Shown here: piece after piece, positions 9,254 through 18,813 of the stretch
Layout of the letters: each line of letters opens with the position of its first letter
Position numbering within the stretch: position 1 is the first letter of the stretch
Origin: Alteromonas sp. C1M14
GTDB taxonomy: Bacteria; Pseudomonadota; Gammaproteobacteria; Enterobacterales; Alteromonadaceae
DNA: 64,000 nucleotides
Direction: 5' to 3'
Assembly: GCF_018860965.1 (NCBI RefSeq)
Contig: NZ_JAHKQF010000015.1
Span: 496,001 to 560,000 of the forward strand
Program-made: the position numbers and the translations under genes
Notes under the pieces: generated by a model
What the model was told of the DNA's origin: nothing
The model's database searches: none
Seen by the model: only the letters and a program-made list of their open reading frames with translations

Positions 9254-10402
9254 ATGAGCAACACATTCTATATTCCCGCCGTCAATATTATGGGTGAAAA
9301 CGCCCTCAACGATGCTATTCAGCAGATCGCCGACTACGGATTTAAACAAGCACTTATTGTCACAGATCCTGGTATGACCCAACTCGGTGTCACAGCACAG
9401 GTTCAAGACCTATTAGCCCAACAAAGTATCAAGCATCACCTTTATGATGGTGTGCAGCCCAATCCAACGGTTGAAAACGTCAATGCTGGCCTCGATGTAC
9501 TGCACACCAATCAATGCGATTGTGTGATTTCATTGGGTGGTGGCTCTGCCCACGATTGCGCTAAAGGCATTGCGTTAGTTGCCACTAATGGTGGCCATAT
9601 TAGCGATTACGAAGGTGTGGATGTCTCGAAAAAACCTCAATTGCCCCTAATTAGTATTAACACCACTGCGGGTACGGCTTCAGAAATGACACGGTTTTGT
9701 ATTATTACCGATCAAGAACGCCACATTAAAATGGCCATTGTGGATCAAAACGTTACCCCGCTATTATCGGTGAACGATCCAAGCCTGATGGCAGGCATGC
9801 CTCCATCTTTAACCGCAGCAACGGGAATGGATGCACTCACGCACGCGGTTGAAGCCTATGTATCAACGGCGGCAGACCCTATTACTGATGCCTGTGCAAT
9901 TAAAGCCATAGAGTTAATTCGCGATAACCTTCATGAAGCTGTGCATAACGGCGGCAATATGAAAGCGCGAGAACAAATGGCTTACGCACAATTTTTAGCC
10001 GGCATGGCATTTAATAACGCCTCTTTAGGTTATGTCCATGCAATGGCACACCAATTAGGCGGTTTTTACGATTTACCCCACGGTGTTTGTAACGCCGTGT
10101 TGTTGCCCCACGTAGAAGCTTTTAATGCTAAAGAAGCCGCACCCCGCTTAAAAGATGTGGCTAAAGCCCTAGGTGTAGCTGTCGATGATTTGGCAGACAA
10201 AGAAGGGGCCGATGCTGCGATTACCGCTATCCGCAAGCTGTCTCAAAGTGTGAATATTCCGTCAGGACTGGCAGAGCTTGGCGCCAAAGAAGAAGACTTC
10301 GACACATTGGCAGAAAATGCCATGCAGGATGCCTGTGGTTTAACCAACCCAATTCAGCCGACTCACGAGGAAGTGGTTGCGATATTTAAAGCCGCCATGT
10401 AA
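9254..10402 (+). CDS. yiaY: Iron-containing (group III) alcohol dehydrogenase, YiaY/ErcA-like
   Basis: This 382-residue NAD-dependent alcohol dehydrogenase of the iron-activated family is very close to E. coli YiaY. The cofactor loop [11 protein letters not shown] is at about residues 95-105. Metal ligands are Asp193, His197, His262 and His276 in [10 protein letters not shown] and [16 protein letters not shown]. The ATG follows AGTGAGGATTCC. A terminator follows, then a hybrid kinase and a LuxR-type regulator. In Pseudomonas an alcohol dehydrogenase of this family (ErcA) lies beside hybrid kinases that control ethanol oxidation, so a regulatory or aldehyde-handling role is possible. That link is inference from context. 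Confidence 0.9.
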   Translation: MSNTFYIPAVNIMGENALNDAIQQIADYGFKQALIVTDPGMTQLGVTAQVQDLLAQQSIKHHLYDGVQPNPTVENVNAGLDVLHTNQCDCVISLGGGSAHDCAKGIALVATNGGHISDYEGVDVSKKPQLPLISINTTAGTASEMTRFCIITDQERHIKMAIVDQNVTPLLSVNDPSLMAGMPPSLTAATGMDALTHAVEAYVSTAADPITDACAIKAIELIRDNLHEAVHNGGNMKAREQMAYAQFLAGMAFNNASLGYVHAMAHQLGGFYDLPHGVCNAVLLPHVEAFNAKEAAPRLKDVAKALGVAVDDLADKEGADAAITAIRKLSQSVNIPSGLAELGAKEEDFDTLAENAMQDACGLTNPIQPTHEEVVAIFKAAM

Positions 10403-10429
10403 ACAACACTAGGTTACATTACACACGCA

Positions 10430-10467
10430 AAACGCCGCCACGTAGCAATACGTTGTGGCGTTTTTTA
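10430..10467 (+). terminator. Terminator after the alcohol dehydrogenase
   Basis: The hairpin AACGCCGCCACG - TAGCAATA - CGTTGTGGCGTT has a few imperfect pairs and ends in a run of six T. Confidence 0.75.
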
Positions 10468-10474
10468 ATGCCGT

Positions 10475-10588
10475 TTATTGGGCTAACGTCTTATCTGCCA
10501 CATAGCAACTTTCGCCATTAGGATTGCTTTTAATTGCCCTTTTCATTAAAGAGTGTGTCACACTTAGCGCCAGCCAAAACAGTTCCAT
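10475..10588 (-). CDS. Possible small protein (37 residues), unassigned
   Basis: This is an open frame of 37 codons beginning MELFWLALSVTHSLMKRA and ending just past the alcohol dehydrogenase terminator on the opposite strand. It has one cysteine and a basic middle. There is no clear ribosome binding site. It may be a chance ORF; I list it because it ends cleanly beside a hairpin that could also terminate it. Confidence 0.22.
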   Translation of the reverse strand: MELFWLALSVTHSLMKRAIKSNPNGESCYVADKTLAQ

Positions 10589-10746
10589 CACTGAAAGAAA
10601 AAAATGCGTTAAATAACGTAGACGATGCTCGCTTTATCCCCATAGTGCCACTAGTCATTTACGGGTAAACTCGGCCAATCATTTCGTCTGTTTAACACCG
10701 ATAGCAAACAAAAATGTGCTTTTCAGTCGCTGGAATCTAACCTTTT

Positions 10747-10863
10747 ATGCAATTCAAACCTAAAACTTCTGCCTGTCACCGTGCCTATAACAAAACGACG
10801 GCCAACGTATCGCCCTGCCCAATGTGTAAAGTTTATCTAAAAGCGCTGCGACCTTGTGAGTAA
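10747..10863 (+). CDS. Possible Cys-containing small protein upstream of the hybrid kinase
   Basis: This is a 38-codon ORF starting with ATG. It contains four cysteines (10, 24, 27, 37), including a CPMC pair that could bind metal. Its end overlaps the kinase GTG start by eight bases. The kinase start has no Shine-Dalgarno sequence of its own, so translational coupling is possible. The family is unrecognised and the ORF could be chance. Confidence 0.28.
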   Translation: MQFKPKTSACHRAYNKTTANVSPCPMCKVYLKALRPCE

Positions 10864-12712
10864 GCGCACTAAACAGGCACAGACCAAGCCTCAACACTCC
10901 TGTTGCAACTTGGATGTTTGTTGCACTAATAATTGTAACAAGAAGACCGCCTTCTTTGCCCGTGTATTGAGGGTGTTAAAGCGATATTGCCGCATCACGC
11001 CTCTTAAAAGACGCATCAAGCCTTTAATTCAAACCCTAATCCTAACCACGGTATTAAGCGGTATTTCTGCAGCAATTTTGTTTTCCATTTATTGTCACAT
11101 CCCGATCACCACGCCCGAGCTGCGGGCTGTTTTTGCCGCTACCTTATTTAAGATATTTATTTTATTACACATTATGATTGGCGTTGTGAGCTGGTTATTT
11201 ACCGTAGCTAGACTGAATAGCCGCGCAGCATTAAGCGAACTACGGGCGCAAACCAATGCCTTAATTAGAGAGGTGGCAGCGCATGAAAAAACCTCACTGG
11301 CCTATCAATTGGCGAAGGATGAAGCTGAATCGGCGAACAAAGCCAAAAGTCGCTATCTTGCTGGTCTTAGCCATGAACTAAGAACCCCTCTTAATGTCCT
11401 GCTGGGGTATACTCAGTTGTTAGCTAGCGATACACGGTTGCCAGATAACGCCCGAACCTCATTACAAACCATGAAGCGCAACGGTGAACATTTAGGCGAT
11501 CTTATTGAAAGTGTGTTGGAAGTATCCAAGCTGGAAGCTGGCCGCTTATCGGTTTACCGAGAGGAGTTTCAGTTACACCAATTATTAGAACAACTGGTTG
11601 ATACCTTCGAACCTCAAGCGGTATTAAAGGGACTGCAATTTAATTTCCATCGGCAAAGCGTTATTCCAGATATGGTAGCCGGTGACAAACAACGTCTACG
11701 TCAGATACTCATTAACCTGCTCTCTAATGCCGTCAAATTTACTCAGTCTGGCTCGGTTTCCTTTACCATTTTCTATCGTAATGAAGTGGCCCAGTTTATT
11801 GTCCAAGATACAGGCCCTGGTATCGATTGCGCCGCTCAAGAAACGGTTTTCAACCCCTTTGAACGGGTGCTTGACCCTACCACAGCCGTACCAGGTACAG
11901 GGTTGGGTCTGACCATCTCTCGGGCATTGGCAGAGCTAATGGGCGGGGACATCGAACTTGTCAGTAAGCCCGGTGAAGGCTGTCTGTTCAAACTCAGTTT
12001 AATGCTACCGCGCTTGCGTTCAAGTTACCGCGCTCCAATCTTAACGGATAGGTTGATTTTCGATTATCACGGCCCGCGAAAAAACATTCTTACCATTGAT
12101 GATGAAGCCTGCCAGCGTCAATTAGTGAAGGATATCTTAACGCCGGTTGGCTTTAACGTACTGACTGCGGCCTCTGTGCAGCACGGACTAAGCATATTAG
12201 ATAGCCACAAAATAGACCTGTTATTGCTTGATTTAAAAATGCCTGATGTCAGCGGCTGGAAAGGTGCCGAGCAGGTGCGCAACAAAGGCTACAAACTTCC
12301 TATTATTATCGTTTCAGCCAATGTGCGAGATTTAGATGTAGAGGACAGCGCTCAGCAAAACCACAATGATTATCTAACTAAACCCTTTAATATTGCCAGC
12401 CTAATGAACAAAGTGGGCCAGTGGCTTGAGCTTGACTGGAAGGAGCGTGATCTAGACCAAGATGCCGCTTTAAGTTTGGACACAAAAAATAAACCATTAG
12501 CAGGACGAAACCAGTATCAAACCCTTAAGTCTATGGCTGAAATAGGCTATTTATCTGGGTTCATGACCAAGTTGAATGCCATCGACGATAGCTTCCAATT
12601 ACCAGCGAATGCTAAAAAAGAGCTCAAGCAGCTGGCCAGCCAAATTCAGTTTAAAAAGGTGATCAAAAAACTAGATAACTTAATGTTGCAAGATAGCGGC
12701 GAGAAAAAATAA
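10856..12712 (+). CDS. Hybrid sensor histidine kinase with Cys-rich N-terminus
   Basis: This is a 618-residue membrane kinase. The cytoplasmic-looking N-terminus has five cysteines at 16, 17, 22, 23 and 27 in two CC pairs and a single Cys. Two membrane segments follow, at about 57-80 and 93-117, then a coiled coil to about 160. The HisKA box LAGLSHELRTPLN has phospho-accepting His173. The ATPase shows the N box (LLSNAVKFT), DTGPGI and GTGLGLTIS. A receiver domain runs from about 408 to 525 with acceptor Asp459. A helical tail follows. There is no periplasmic sensor of any size, so the signal may be intramembrane or cytoplasmic. GTG is the only start after the in-frame stop at 10838. It is convergent with the LuxR regulator and follows the ErcA-like dehydrogenase. 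Confidence 0.88.
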   Translation: MSKRTKQAQTKPQHSCCNLDVCCTNNCNKKTAFFARVLRVLKRYCRITPLKRRIKPLIQTLILTTVLSGISAAILFSIYCHIPITTPELRAVFAATLFKIFILLHIMIGVVSWLFTVARLNSRAALSELRAQTNALIREVAAHEKTSLAYQLAKDEAESANKAKSRYLAGLSHELRTPLNVLLGYTQLLASDTRLPDNARTSLQTMKRNGEHLGDLIESVLEVSKLEAGRLSVYREEFQLHQLLEQLVDTFEPQAVLKGLQFNFHRQSVIPDMVAGDKQRLRQILINLLSNAVKFTQSGSVSFTIFYRNEVAQFIVQDTGPGIDCAAQETVFNPFERVLDPTTAVPGTGLGLTISRALAELMGGDIELVSKPGEGCLFKLSLMLPRLRSSYRAPILTDRLIFDYHGPRKNILTIDDEACQRQLVKDILTPVGFNVLTAASVQHGLSILDSHKIDLLLLDLKMPDVSGWKGAEQVRNKGYKLPIIIVSANVRDLDVEDSAQQNHNDYLTKPFNIASLMNKVGQWLELDWKERDLDQDAALSLDTKNKPLAGRNQYQTLKSMAEIGYLSGFMTKLNAIDDSFQLPANAKKELKQLASQIQFKKVIKKLDNLMLQDSGEKK

Positions 12713-12807
12713 CCCCCCTTAAAAGAACCCCCTAAGTACGTGAAGTAAGCTTTAATACACGCCAATACGCCGCTATTTTCCGTTCTTAAAAAACGATTAC
12801 GCGATCA

Positions 12808-13704
12808 CTATGTGGCTAACGCACGAATAGCAATACCCGCCGCCGTGGTTCTATTTTCCACGCCCAGTTTAGCAAAGACCTGTTCTAAGTGCTTGTTCAC
12901 CGTGCGGGCGCCAATATCCAGAATTTGTGCGATTTCCTTGTTGGTTTTACCATTAGATAACCAATACAACACTTCAGATTCCCGAGTAGTTAAACTTAGT
13001 TGATTACGCAGTTTTTCCTCGCCGGATATCGTTTCTGCTGCGTCATTAATTCTAAAGGTACAATCGCCGTTGGTTCGCCGTGACACCAACGCAAGTTCAC
13101 AGGTGCCGGTATCGTAATCCACAGGTTGAGCACTGTGTTGTAACTCGGCGTTAGCCAAAATGGTTCTTACCGCAGGTATCATCACCTCATTAAACCAATC
13201 ATCCGCCTGGGGAATATTGGTAAGAAAGTCATGGGTTTGTGGGGTCGCCCATAGCAGCTCACCGGCTTGATTAACGGCAAACAGATTTTGCCCTATTGAA
13301 TCCAGTGCTTGCTGAGCACTTGAGGTAATTTGAGCATTGTTTGCATGAATTTTAATCCGGGCAATCAGTTCATCAGGATTCACCGGCTTAGCGATGTAAT
13401 CTACGCCACCGGCGTTAAGCCCTTTGAGGGTGCTTTCCGAATCGGTAAGGCCTGTCATAAATACCACAGGAATATGCTGTAACTCACGATTTTGCTTTAA
13501 TCGGGCACAGGTCTCAAAGCCATCCAATTTAGGCATCATGGCGTCGAGTAAAATAATATCTGGGCGAATTTGTTCTGCTATGGTGATGGCCTGATTCCCT
13601 TCTAAGGCCACCAGGGTGCTGATCCCTTCTTTTTCAAGAATGTCATTTATCAAACTAAGAGAATCTGGTGAATCATCGACAACTAAAACCGTATACATAG
13701 GCAC
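12808..13704 (-). CDS. Response regulator, REC plus LuxR-type HTH
   Basis: This 298-residue regulator has a receiver domain at residues 4-120, with an acidic pair at Asp10-Asp11 and acceptor Asp54 in ILLDAMMPKLDG. A middle stretch (about 135-215) contains FAVNQAGELLWATPQTHDFL, which looks PAS-like. The LuxR/GerE helix-turn-helix is at about 233-295 and includes TNKEIAQILDIGARTVNKHLEQVF. It is convergent with the hybrid kinase 95 bases away and is the obvious phosphorelay partner. Targets are unknown; the nearby alcohol dehydrogenase is one candidate. The start may be either of the two Met codons at its beginning. Confidence 0.87.
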   Translation of the reverse strand: MPMYTVLVVDDSPDSLSLINDILEKEGISTLVALEGNQAITIAEQIRPDIILLDAMMPKLDGFETCARLKQNRELQHIPVVFMTGLTDSESTLKGLNAGGVDYIAKPVNPDELIARIKIHANNAQITSSAQQALDSIGQNLFAVNQAGELLWATPQTHDFLTNIPQADDWFNEVMIPAVRTILANAELQHSAQPVDYDTGTCELALVSRRTNGDCTFRINDAAETISGEEKLRNQLSLTTRESEVLYWLSNGKTNKEIAQILDIGARTVNKHLEQVFAKLGVENRTTAAGIAIRALAT

Positions 13705-13842
13705 TCAAAAATTGAACAGCGCGTTACTGTTTTAATAATTTGTCATCCTTTCAGCATACAGTAAACAAATATTTGAAGGCATGGGGTATTTTACGTATTT
13801 AATATCAACCAGTTGAAAGCCAGTTTGCGGGAAGACATTGGA

Positions 13843-13880
13843 TAAAAAAAGCCGAAACGAACAACGTCGTTTCGGCTTTA
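13843..13880 (-). terminator. Terminator after the TonB-dependent receptor
   Basis: On the minus strand the hairpin AAAGCCGAAACGA - CGTTGT - TCGTTTCGGCTTT is followed by a T-run. It lies about 30 bases past the receptor stop. Confidence 0.85.
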
Positions 13881-13907
13881 GTCAGTATGACTTGTTATAT
13901 CACTGTA

Positions 13908-16484
13908 TTAGAAAGTATAGGCAATTTTGCCGTATACGTAGCGGCCGGTGAAGCCGTACGGTGAAAAGCCAGAGTAAGGGAAGATATTGGAAAAGGTCGT
14001 TACATCGTCCACTAAGTTGCGAGTCGCTTCTGGATAAACATCAAACAGGTTGTTGGCACCTAAAGAGACCGACACACTGTCTGTCACCGCCACCTTCATG
14101 TCTAAATCGGTGATCCATTCAGCCGGTACAATCTCGTTACGGGCTTCTATGGATGAAGGGTCTTCCACTTCACCGTAACGAGTGGTGCGCAATGTCACCA
14201 TATAACGGTCGTAGCTCCAAGTAACGCCTAAGTTAACCTTGTTATCAGGAGAACTGGTCTCAAAACGTCGTAGCTCAACATCATCAAATAGGTTGCTTTG
14301 ATCAAAGCCCGCTTCCGCCAAAATAGCCGGTGCTTCGATGATATCCGTCACTTCGTTATCATTGAAGTTAATACCGGCGTTAAAGTTAAACGCTCCCCAC
14401 TCTTGAGTACGCAAGGTATAGGTTGACACAATGTCGACACCTTGGGTGCGAGAGTCGATGGCATTTAAGAAGAAACGAGCACTGGTGGCACCGGAACCCT
14501 CTAACAAGGCTTCGATAGCATCCCCAGATAAGTTATTTGACAATACAATGCGATCATCGATGTCAATGCGATAGAAATCCACAGAAAGGTTAAAATCAGC
14601 GTTAGGTGAGTAAGTAAAACCTGCGCTGTAGTTCTCAGATTCTTCCGCATCAAGGCCTGGACTGCCTAACGACAAGGCAACGTCACTGGATGGGGCAAAG
14701 GTACCAGTTTCAGCCGGCTCGCCATCAGCACCAAATACCGTAGCGATAGAGGTAAAGTATTGTTGTTGCAGCGACGGTGCTCTAAAGCCTGTTGAAATTG
14801 AACCGCGAAGGGCAAAGGATTCAGTAACCGTCACACGATGTGACATTTTCCAGTTAAATGTGCTGCCAAAATCGGAATAATCTTCATAGCGCCCTGCGAC
14901 GGCTACGTTCCAATTTTCCAGTACATCAGCTTCTACATCAACATAAAAACTGTAGTTGTGGCGGCTGTTTTCACCTGCAGATTCCGGTGTAAAGCCAGGG
15001 AATACCTGGGATCCTGCCGCGCCATAGGCATCATCTTCATCTTCTCTAACTGTTCCGCCCACACCATACTCGCCGCGGATATAGGAGCTTTCTTCGCCAG
15101 CGACAATTTCATAACTTTCATGGCGATATTCAGCCCCCATAGCAAAATTCATTTCACTATAGAAAAGTTTGGTGTCTACCAAACGAGAGGCATCAGCATT
15201 CACCACTGTAGTGTTATATTTCAATTCACCGGCATTAAAACTTGTAGGGCTATCTGGCCCTAACGATGTATTAAGGCTATTTACTACGCCGTATTCCAAT
15301 GCGTTTTGGCCATGGGTAACTGAGATATCGTAGTTCCACACATCGCCATAACCTTTTAACCCTGCCAGTACTGAGGTATCTGCTATGTCGGTTTTGATGT
15401 AAGGCAAAAAGCCATCAGGATAAATCGATAGAATGTTTCTATCGTCTGACGCTCTTCGATAAAAACCGCCACCAATAGAGTTACGCTTGCTGGCACCCGC
15501 GGTCGCGTAAAATTCAACATCGTCACTGACGGCTTTGCCGGCATTGACGAATAAAGCAAAGTCTTCAACTTCGCCGTTTCCATACACATGGTTATAGCGA
15601 TTAACGGTGAGCTCTCTAGGATCAAGATCGCCATTTTCATCACGTGCATAGTTTTCACGCTGGTCAAAATCAGCGCGATTGGCTTCACCACGATCACGGT
15701 ATTCGGCAGACACATTCACATACCCATCGTCACCCCATTCAAAACCGATATTGCCTCGCAATGTGAGTGTTTGGCCATCCGTCAGTTCCCGATCCGATCC
15801 CGTGGCAAAAGCAAGATCACCATTATCATCAATGCTTACGCCTTCTAAATCGGGCACGCCATCCATGGTGGTCACGTTAGCGCCATAGGTCGCTGATACT
15901 TCACCGCCTTCGCTGGCGTCTTTTAAAACAATATTGATAACCCCTGCAATGGCGTCCGAACCGTATTGAGCCGCAGCACCGTCACGTAAAACTTCAATAC
16001 GTTTGATGGCATTAGCAGGAATCGCGTTAAGGTCCACCGCAGAAGATCCCCGGCCGACAGAGCCGTTTAGGTTAACCAAAGCACTGGTATGGCGACGCTT
16101 TCCATTAACTAAAACCAAGGTATGGTCCGGCGCTAAACCACGAAGTTGTGCTGGGCGCACATGATCTGTGCCATCGGTAACCGAAGGTTGAGGAAAGTTA
16201 AAACTGGGAAGCAAAGAGTTGAGGATCATGTTGGTTTCAGTCAACCCCGTTGCCTGAATCGATGACGCATCAATAATATCAATGGGTACGGGAGAATCAT
16301 TTATCGTTCGACCGACACGTCGAGAACCAACAATCTGGATTTTTTCCAGATCTTCGTCTGAAGCGGCAGTGGATTCGGTCTGCGAAAAGGCAGAAGAAGA
16401 GGCAAAAGATAACGGTAAACCGACAATGGCCGCCGCAATCAACGACGGAGTAAACGTGCGGATTTTGCACTTGTCTTGTTGCAT
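13908..16484 (-). CDS. TonB-dependent outer-membrane receptor
   Basis: This 858-residue outer-membrane transporter is powered by TonB. A signal peptide ending around SSSAFSQ is followed by the plug domain, with GSRRVGRTINDSPVPIDIIDA near the start and RIEVLRDGAAAQYGSDAIAGVINIVLK, the standard plug signature. The barrel ends with aromatic Phe in YVYGKIAYTF. The frame is open to 16547. I chose the ATG at 16484 because it has an AGGAACA binding site and gives the signal peptide at the right place. The ligand cannot be read from sequence. A candidate tandem met-box operator lies about 180 bases upstream, which would fit uptake linked to methionine or cobalamin, but this is inference. Confidence 0.9.
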   Translation of the reverse strand: MQQDKCKIRTFTPSLIAAAIVGLPLSFASSSAFSQTESTAASDEDLEKIQIVGSRRVGRTINDSPVPIDIIDASSIQATGLTETNMILNSLLPSFNFPQPSVTDGTDHVRPAQLRGLAPDHTLVLVNGKRRHTSALVNLNGSVGRGSSAVDLNAIPANAIKRIEVLRDGAAAQYGSDAIAGVINIVLKDASEGGEVSATYGANVTTMDGVPDLEGVSIDDNGDLAFATGSDRELTDGQTLTLRGNIGFEWGDDGYVNVSAEYRDRGEANRADFDQRENYARDENGDLDPRELTVNRYNHVYGNGEVEDFALFVNAGKAVSDDVEFYATAGASKRNSIGGGFYRRASDDRNILSIYPDGFLPYIKTDIADTSVLAGLKGYGDVWNYDISVTHGQNALEYGVVNSLNTSLGPDSPTSFNAGELKYNTTVVNADASRLVDTKLFYSEMNFAMGAEYRHESYEIVAGEESSYIRGEYGVGGTVREDEDDAYGAAGSQVFPGFTPESAGENSRHNYSFYVDVEADVLENWNVAVAGRYEDYSDFGSTFNWKMSHRVTVTESFALRGSISTGFRAPSLQQQYFTSIATVFGADGEPAETGTFAPSSDVALSLGSPGLDAEESENYSAGFTYSPNADFNLSVDFYRIDIDDRIVLSNNLSGDAIEALLEGSGATSARFFLNAIDSRTQGVDIVSTYTLRTQEWGAFNFNAGINFNDNEVTDIIEAPAILAEAGFDQSNLFDDVELRRFETSSPDNKVNLGVTWSYDRYMVTLRTTRYGEVEDPSSIEARNEIVPAEWITDLDMKVAVTDSVSVSLGANNLFDVYPEATRNLVDDVTTFSNIFPYSGFSPYGFTGRYVYGKIAYTF

Positions 16485-16950
16485 AGTTGTGTTCCTGGAT
16501 GATTTGAGTGTTATTTTCGGCTTACTAAACAGCAGCAATCCGATCATTTTTTGTCTTTTCTGACGTCAGGGCACAGCGAGAGACAGTCTGTATAGACTTA
16601 TTATTATTAGAATGGCAAAGCTCATAGTAGCTGACTGCGCGACAGTAAATCATAACACTATAGACGTCTACAAGTCTAAAATCAGAATACTTAATAGATT
16701 TTCATCAAATACTCAGTGCCCATCAACCGTCCTCCCATAACAAGCGACGCCGTTCCCCGGCAACGGCAACAATTTCGCGCAACCGCATTTTTACCCCTTA
16801 AAACATTAAAGACTTCCCCCTCACTTTAATAAAAAGCCTTAGTCCTTACTGCTCTGTTTACTGTGTAAATTGATTATAGTGGTCATTCATGACAGTGACT
16901 TCACTGAGCACACCGATATGGTAGGGTTAGGATGAGAAGTTTTAACGGAA
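16485..16950. other. Divergent intergenic region between the TonB receptor and aceK
   Basis: These 466 bases should hold two promoters. The palindrome TAGACGTCTA and a neighbouring half-site lie at 16661-16677, and a TGACGTCA octamer lies at 16561. I see no coding region or RNA. Confidence 0.5.
16661..16677. promoter_or_regulatory. Tandem met-box-like operator upstream of the TonB receptor
   Basis: Read on the minus strand this is AGACTTGT followed directly by AGACGTCT: two adjacent octamers matching the MetJ met-box consensus at six of eight and eight of eight positions. It then runs into TATAGT. It is the best of the three copies in the window, because MetJ binds tandem boxes. Confidence 0.55.
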
Positions 16951-18678
16951 ATGGTAATGACCGATACCCGACTGGCTAAAAAAATCGCATTTCAAATTCT
17001 GACCCACTTTGACAAAAGTTACCGCTGGTTTACGCGCATCACCCGAGGTGCCCAGCAACGATTCGAAAATGGTGAATGGGCCGCAACCCAACTCGCTTCC
17101 ACCGAACGCATTAATATTTACGAAACCTGCGTATCAAAAGCCACGGCCGAAATATATCATCAGGTAGAGATCCACCAGCAAAATCCGGCGTTTTGGCGCG
17201 CTATGAAAGACGCCTACAGCTTGTTGTTAGGCGCACACCCTCAGTTTGAATTGGCCGAAACCTTTTACAACTCCATTATTGGCAAGCTTTTCCGCCACCA
17301 ATCTTTTGATAACAGCGTAATGTTTGTGCTCCCTAGTCGCTGTTTTTTACCTGGGCACGACCGAGATAAGGTCGTTAACCGCTTTGATACCAATCACACC
17401 GTTTCGCAAATGTACGGGGCCATTTTTGAAATCTATCGATTTAAAGCCCCCTTTGAAGATAAAGCCCGCGACATTCAACATCTGGAAGCCGCCTTACGTC
17501 GTCGACTAAGTACCGAGCAACTGGCCCGTGTTTATAGCGTGGAAATGTTAAAACCGGTGTTCTATCGAGGAAAGTCGGCCTACTTAATTGGTCGCATTTG
17601 TATGCCCGATGAAACCCTGCCCTTTGTGATCTCCCTGCATACAAACGAAGACAATGCCATTTACGTGGATGCTTTACTCACAGAACGCCAAGATCTATCG
17701 GTGATTTTCGGTTTTGCCCGTAGTTATTTTATGGCGGATACCCAACACCCTGTGGAAGTCGCTTCGTTCTTACAAGAGTTGATGCCGAACAAAAAACACT
17801 TTGAATTGTATATGTCTTTGGGCCACCACAAGCACGGTAAAACGGTTTTCTACCGAAACTTTTTAGCCCACATGGAAGACAGCAGTGATAAGTTCGAACG
17901 GGCCCCCGGTATTCGTGGATTAGTGATGATGGTGTTTCATCTGCCCTCATACGGTGTGGTCTTTAAAATCATCAAAGACTCTTTTGCCGAGAGTAAAAAA
18001 ATTACCCGACAACATGTTAAAGACTGTTATAAGCGGGTCAAGATGTCTGATCGCGTGGGGCGCATGGCCGATACCCATGAATACGTGAACTTTCGCTTTC
18101 CATTAGATCGCATTGCACCAGAACTGTTGCAGGAATTAGAAGAAACCTGCGCCTCTAGTCTTGTGATCACTGAAGACGCGCTGATCATTAAACATTTATA
18201 CATAGAGCGTAAGATGACGCCATTAAACCTGTATCTGCAACAGGAAACCGATGCCGATAAACTACGCCATGCCATTGATGAACTTGGCCTATGTATTAAG
18301 CAAATCGCATTAGCGAATATTTTCCCGGGCGACATGCTGCACAAAAATTTTGGTATTACCCGTCATGGACGGGTGATTTTCTACGACTACGATGAAATTT
18401 GTTTGATGAAAGAACGAAATTTCCGCGCCTTGCCCAAATCAGACGACCCCTACGCCCTCGATACCCTTTCCGTGGCACCAAACGATGTATTCCCAGAGCA
18501 ATTTGAACACTTTATTGTTGGCAAAAAGCAATTCAAAGACATACTGAAAGCCCTTCACGGCGACCTTATGACCCCAGAATATTGGCGGTCGGTACAGGTT
18601 ATCGCGGCAAAAGGGGAAATAACTGATTTCACCCCCTATAATCCAGATAAGCGATTTGTGCGGCCAACGAAAAATTAA
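16951..18678 (+). CDS. aceK: Isocitrate dehydrogenase kinase/phosphatase
   Basis: AceK reversibly phosphorylates isocitrate dehydrogenase, steering carbon between the TCA cycle and the glyoxylate shunt. The 575 residues match the E. coli length. The N-terminal segment ITRGAQQRFENGEW matches the family. The C-terminal catalytic segment HKNFGITRHGRVIFYDYDEICLM carries the acidic residues of the kinase-like site. Here it is not beside aceB or aceA. It is alone, followed by a two-component pair. The start may be the first ATG at 16951 or the one at 16957. The neighbouring methylcitrate genes suggest a lineage that uses acetate and propionate. Confidence 0.96.
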   Translation: MVMTDTRLAKKIAFQILTHFDKSYRWFTRITRGAQQRFENGEWAATQLASTERINIYETCVSKATAEIYHQVEIHQQNPAFWRAMKDAYSLLLGAHPQFELAETFYNSIIGKLFRHQSFDNSVMFVLPSRCFLPGHDRDKVVNRFDTNHTVSQMYGAIFEIYRFKAPFEDKARDIQHLEAALRRRLSTEQLARVYSVEMLKPVFYRGKSAYLIGRICMPDETLPFVISLHTNEDNAIYVDALLTERQDLSVIFGFARSYFMADTQHPVEVASFLQELMPNKKHFELYMSLGHHKHGKTVFYRNFLAHMEDSSDKFERAPGIRGLVMMVFHLPSYGVVFKIIKDSFAESKKITRQHVKDCYKRVKMSDRVGRMADTHEYVNFRFPLDRIAPELLQELEETCASSLVITEDALIIKHLYIERKMTPLNLYLQQETDADKLRHAIDELGLCIKQIALANIFPGDMLHKNFGITRHGRVIFYDYDEICLMKERNFRALPKSDDPYALDTLSVAPNDVFPEQFEHFIVGKKQFKDILKALHGDLMTPEYWRSVQVIAAKGEITDFTPYNPDKRFVRPTKN

Positions 18679-18719
18679 ACTTATGTCATATAGATAAAAA
18701 TGTGACCGTTTCAGAAAAT

Positions 18720-18736
18720 GGAAGTGATCAACTTCC
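18720..18736 (+). repeat. Inverted repeat after aceK
   Basis: GGAAGT - GATC - AACTTCC forms a short hairpin 42 bases past aceK. It has no T-run, so it is a weak terminator at best. A related shorter repeat (GGAA - GTCGAT - TTCC) follows at about 18763-18776. Confidence 0.4.
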
Positions 18737-18752
18737 AGTCCTGTTGCCGTAA

Positions 18753-18789
18753 TCATACATGGGGAAGTCGATTTCCTTATTCATACATG
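18753..18789 (+). repeat. Direct repeat TCATACATG upstream of the response regulator
   Basis: The 9-mer TCATACATG occurs at 18753-18761 and 18781-18789, 28 bases apart and within 65 bases of the regulator start. It could be an autoregulatory binding site for the OmpR-type protein, but this is only suggestive. Confidence 0.35.
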
Positions 18790-18813
18790 CATTAAGGTGA
18801 CAGAGTTGTAATT

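Noticed and set aside
18439..18756. 105-codon ORF on the minus strand over the end of aceK
   Set aside because: Lies within a confident aceK gene in the opposite direction and has no binding site; shadow.
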